This document shows positions 61,809-64,000 of a DNA stretch of 64,000 nucleotides, in pieces. The stretch covers positions 24,263 to 88,262 of the forward strand of contig JAIPEW010000010.1 in assembly GCA_021736985.1 (NCBI GenBank), read 5' to 3'. This DNA comes from Clostridiales bacterium (GTDB lineage Bacteria > Bacillota > Desulfotomaculia > Desulfotomaculales > VENG01). The notes beneath the pieces are model-generated. The model had not been told where the DNA came from. It ran no database searches and was given only the letters and a program-made list of their open reading frames with translations. The position numbers and the translations under genes are program-made. How positions within the stretch are numbered: position 1 is the stretch's first letter; each line of letters opens with the position of its first letter.

Positions 61809-63548
61809 ATGGCAAGAATGATACCAGCAATTTTGAACCCGTCATGTGCTAGCCCGGGAGAAGGTGAAATTTTTAACAGGTTAAAAGATGACCCTGGCAG
61901 TAGAAACTGGACTATTTTGCATTCTTTAGATATAGCAGTTCATGAAAAGCAAATTGCAGGTGAAATAGATTTTGTTATTATTATACCTTCAAAAGGGGTC
62001 CTTTGCCTGGAAGTAAAAGCTTGTTCCAGGTTGACTTGCCAAGACGGCCTTTGGTATTACGGGATTAATCCGAAACCAGACCCGCGCGGTCCATTTAAAC
62101 AAGCTTCAGAAGCTATGCATAGTCTCCGGAAATGGCTAGTAGAACGCAGGCCCGAGCTTTCAAAAGTAGTTTTCTGGTCTGCTGTTATTTTTCCTTATGT
62201 AGGGTTTAATTTATCTTCAGAAGAATGGCATAGCTGGCAAGTCATTGACCACCGCGCGTTCCGAGGGCGACCATTAAGCAATCTTGTAGAACCTGTGCTG
62301 GATAACGCGAGGAGTTTTCTTGAAAGTCGTTCTAAAGCTAAATGGTTTGACAGTAAATCAAAAGAACCAACTTCTGACCAGTGCAAGACTATAGCAGATA
62401 TATTAAGACCAAATTTTGAATTCATTGAAAGCAAAAAATCACAGTCTGAAAGAAGAGAAGAAGAGGTTAGACGTTATACTGAAGAACAGTTTGTAGCTCT
62501 TGATGCGATGGAAGTAAATCCTAGAGTTGCATTTGCTGGACCTGCAGGTACAGGCAAGACTTTGCTAGCGATAGAAGCAGCAAGGCGAGGGTATGCAGCA
62601 GGCAGAAAAGTTCTTTTTGTATGTTTTAACAGGTTACTTGGAAAGTGGCTTCAAGAACAAACAAGTAATTTAAAACCACTTGTTGTTACAAGTACCCTTC
62701 ACCGTTTTATGCTGTATATAGCTAATGAAAACCTGGCTCCAGGAGAAAACCGGGGGAACCAGTTTTGGAAAAACGAGTTGCCTGATTTAGCCATGGAACA
62801 GCTTTTAGAAAACCAGGACGGGGACAATGTTTTTGACGAGCTCGTAGTAGACGAGGCTCAGGATATTTTAGAAGATAATTATCTTGATTTTTTGGATTTA
62901 AGCCTAAAGGGCGGGCTAGCTACAGGCAGGTGGCGATTTTTTGGTGACTTTGAAAAACAAGATATATATAATGCAAGCGGGTTAGCTATAGAAAGTTTTG
63001 TGCGTGACCGGGGGGGATATGCTCCGGTATATTCATTGAGAGTAAATTGCCGGAATACCCCGCGCGTGGCAACAATGGCACAATTATTAGGCGGGTTGGA
63101 GCCCGGTTATAGTAAAATTTTACGCCCTGATGACAGGGTGGAGCCAGAATTACATTATTATTCATCTCAAGAAGAACAAGAAGAGTTACTTGTTGATGTA
63201 TTAGATAATCTTTATTCTAGCGGTTACACAGGAAATGAAATATCTATACTTTCTCCTAAAGCAAAAAATCCTTGTGCTACCAAGGTAAATGAAAGTCCTT
63301 GGCAAGAAAGAATAAAACCTTACGAGTATGGAGGACAAGGCTATATACAATACTGCACGATACATGCTTTTAAAGGCCTAGAAGCAGGAGCCATTATTGT
63401 TACTGATATTGAGCAAGTTGCCGGGGAAGGTGCTGGTGACTTGTTTTATATAGCCCTTACAAGAGCCTTGTACAGGCTTGTTATTCTTGCAAGCGATTCA
63501 GTGAAGAGTGAAGTTGTAAATATTCTTTTGAATATAGGCCATCATTAG
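61809..63548 (+). CDS. NERD-domain nuclease fused to SF1 (UvrD-like) helicase
   Basis: 579 residues. The NERD domain (about 16-170) has the nuclease ligands D54 in GEIDFVII and E68-V-K70 in VLCLEVKA. The helicase has Walker A GPAGTGKT (244-251), Walker B DEAQ (348-351), SLRVNCRNTPRV (motif IV-like) and HAFKGLEAGAIIVTD with YIALTRAL (V/VI). It is compact for UvrD, lacking large 1B/2B insertions. NERD-helicases act on nucleic acids in several anti-phage systems. Likely the effector of the three-gene operon. Confidence 0.88.
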   Translation: MARMIPAILNPSCASPGEGEIFNRLKDDPGSRNWTILHSLDIAVHEKQIAGEIDFVIIIPSKGVLCLEVKACSRLTCQDGLWYYGINPKPDPRGPFKQASEAMHSLRKWLVERRPELSKVVFWSAVIFPYVGFNLSSEEWHSWQVIDHRAFRGRPLSNLVEPVLDNARSFLESRSKAKWFDSKSKEPTSDQCKTIADILRPNFEFIESKKSQSERREEEVRRYTEEQFVALDAMEVNPRVAFAGPAGTGKTLLAIEAARRGYAAGRKVLFVCFNRLLGKWLQEQTSNLKPLVVTSTLHRFMLYIANENLAPGENRGNQFWKNELPDLAMEQLLENQDGDNVFDELVVDEAQDILEDNYLDFLDLSLKGGLATGRWRFFGDFEKQDIYNASGLAIESFVRDRGGYAPVYSLRVNCRNTPRVATMAQLLGGLEPGYSKILRPDDRVEPELHYYSSQEEQEELLVDVLDNLYSSGYTGNEISILSPKAKNPCATKVNESPWQERIKPYEYGGQGYIQYCTIHAFKGLEAGAIIVTDIEQVAGEGAGDLFYIALTRALYRLVILASDSVKSEVVNILLNIGHH

Positions 63549-63595
63549 TTTTTGAGGAGCATTCCTGTAATGAAATAGGTAACAGTTGAATAAAA

Positions 63596-63663
63596 AAGTA
63601 CCTCCTGCTAAGATACGGGGTGTAGTTGCACAACTACCCCTAATTTGAGCAGAGGAGGTACTT
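63596..63663 (+). ncRNA. Structured leader of IS110 element, RBS-masking, possible bridge-RNA region
   Basis: AAGTACCTCCT (63596-63606) is perfectly complementary to AGGAGGTACTT (63653-63663), extended by GCT/AGC over a 2-base bulge. Inside, GGGG-T-GTAGTTG-CA-CAACTACCCC (63617-63640) forms a second hairpin. The outer stem ends at the transposase start and includes its RBS AGGAGG. IS110-family elements express structured guide RNAs from end-proximal non-coding DNA; whether this is one is inference. Confidence 0.5.
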
Positions 63664-63666
63664 ACC

Positions 63667-64000
63667 ATGAAGTATAATCAAAATTATAAAATTGAGCAAG
63701 TATTAGAGTCAACACTAATCATCGGAACAGACATTGCAAAAAAGCAACACGTAGCAAGAGCTCTAGATTTCCGCGGAATTGAGCTTGGTAAATCCTTAAC
63801 ATTTAAAAACAGTCAAAGTGGGTTTATAAAACTCTACAACTGGCTTGAAAAGCTGAAAAGCAAGCATGACAAAAAGGGCGTAATCTTTGGTGTAGAGCCC
63901 ACCGGCCAATACTGGTTATCCTTAGCACAGTTTTTACGTGAAAACGGAATAAAAATAGTTCTTGTTAACCCCATGCACGTTAAGAAAAGCAAAGAACTTG
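63667..64000 (+). mobile_element. IS110-family transposase, N-terminal part (continues beyond window)
   Basis: ATG 63667 after AGGAGGTACTTACC; 111 codons are visible. The DEDD/RuvC-like start is intact: IIGTDIAKKQHVARALDFRGIE (first Asp), VIFGVEPTGQYWLSLAQFL (Glu) and VLVNPMHVKKSKEL. The C-terminal Tnp-20 serine domain would lie outside the window. The element begins between 63549 and 63595, right after the helicase gene. Confidence 0.9.

Noticed and set aside
59270..63548. Full DISARM, Gabija or Hachiman system
   Set aside because: Accessory genes required for each (drmA/B/C, gajA OLD nuclease, hamA DUF1837) are not in the operon; only a weak DrmE impression and a NERD-helicase are seen.

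Overview
This window looks like chromosomal DNA from a low-GC, endospore-forming anaerobic member of the Clostridia, possibly Peptococcaceae-like. The basis is AT-rich sequence with strong GGAGG/GAGGTG ribosome-binding sites, frequent TTG and GTG starts, a sporulation-type membrane protein (YtaF), an NfnAB-like ferredoxin:NADP oxidoreductase, decayed corrinoid-activation genes and an AgrD-type cyclic peptide. The genus cannot be fixed from the sequence alone.

Layout. 0-1.2 kb: the end of a metallo-beta-lactamase-fold gene and a convergent DUF5131 gene. 1.3-4.3 kb: a putative quorum-sensing operon (membrane protein, AgrB, a 44-residue AgrD not larger than a micro-ORF) followed by a membrane GGDEF/HD-GYP protein. 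4.6-6.4 kb: eroded corrinoid-activation genes (PocR piece, broken RACo) plus an intact MetH-activation-domain protein. 6.5-9.6 kb: a three-gene ABC importer behind a repeat-bearing leader. 9.6-14.3 kb: small singletons (micro-membrane-protein pair, MBL hydrolase, CGGC protein, ATP-grasp enzyme, nitronate-monooxygenase-like protein).

14.3-33.7 kb is the most notable region. It is a long co-oriented block: MalT-like regulator, MFS carrier with grafted sensor domains, Leu/Ile/Val-type binding lipoprotein, the complete NHLM-type peptide exporter (HlyD-like, C39-peptidase ABC, second ABC), an HExxH protein, an ECF sigma factor, two small proteins ending in AGG-type leader sites, an unrecognised 352-residue protein, a GNAT, a radical SAM/SPASM maturase and a periplasmic-binding-like protein. 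Together they read as a ribosomally made, post-translationally modified peptide (RiPP) locus. The putative cores are very short and contain no Cys (HSVNIDINW in the Nif11-like precursor).

33.7-44.1 kb is a graveyard of mobile DNA: a methyltransferase duplicate reduced to its two ends, YitT, an intact methyltransferase, a TnsD remnant, a Rep-like fragment, topoisomerase III, a LytTR regulator, an IS256 scrap, an IS3 transposase fused in frame to a serine recombinase tail, and tRNA-Leu(GAG) at the edge. 44.1-57.6 kb is conserved housekeeping sequence: lytic transglycosylase-coaE-ytaF-mutM-polA, a CtpA-type protease, SEC-C protein, DedA, L,D-transpeptidase, a deacetylase-fold protein with lost metal ligands, nfnBA and an SDR.

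57.7-64.0 kb: tRNA-Val(GAC) is followed by the tail of a tyrosine recombinase and a broken HNH endonuclease gene, then an intact three-gene operon (two unfamiliar proteins plus a NERD nuclease/SF1 helicase) that is probably an anti-invader system. The window closes inside an IS110-family element whose 5' leader is strongly structured and folds over the transposase ribosome-binding site.
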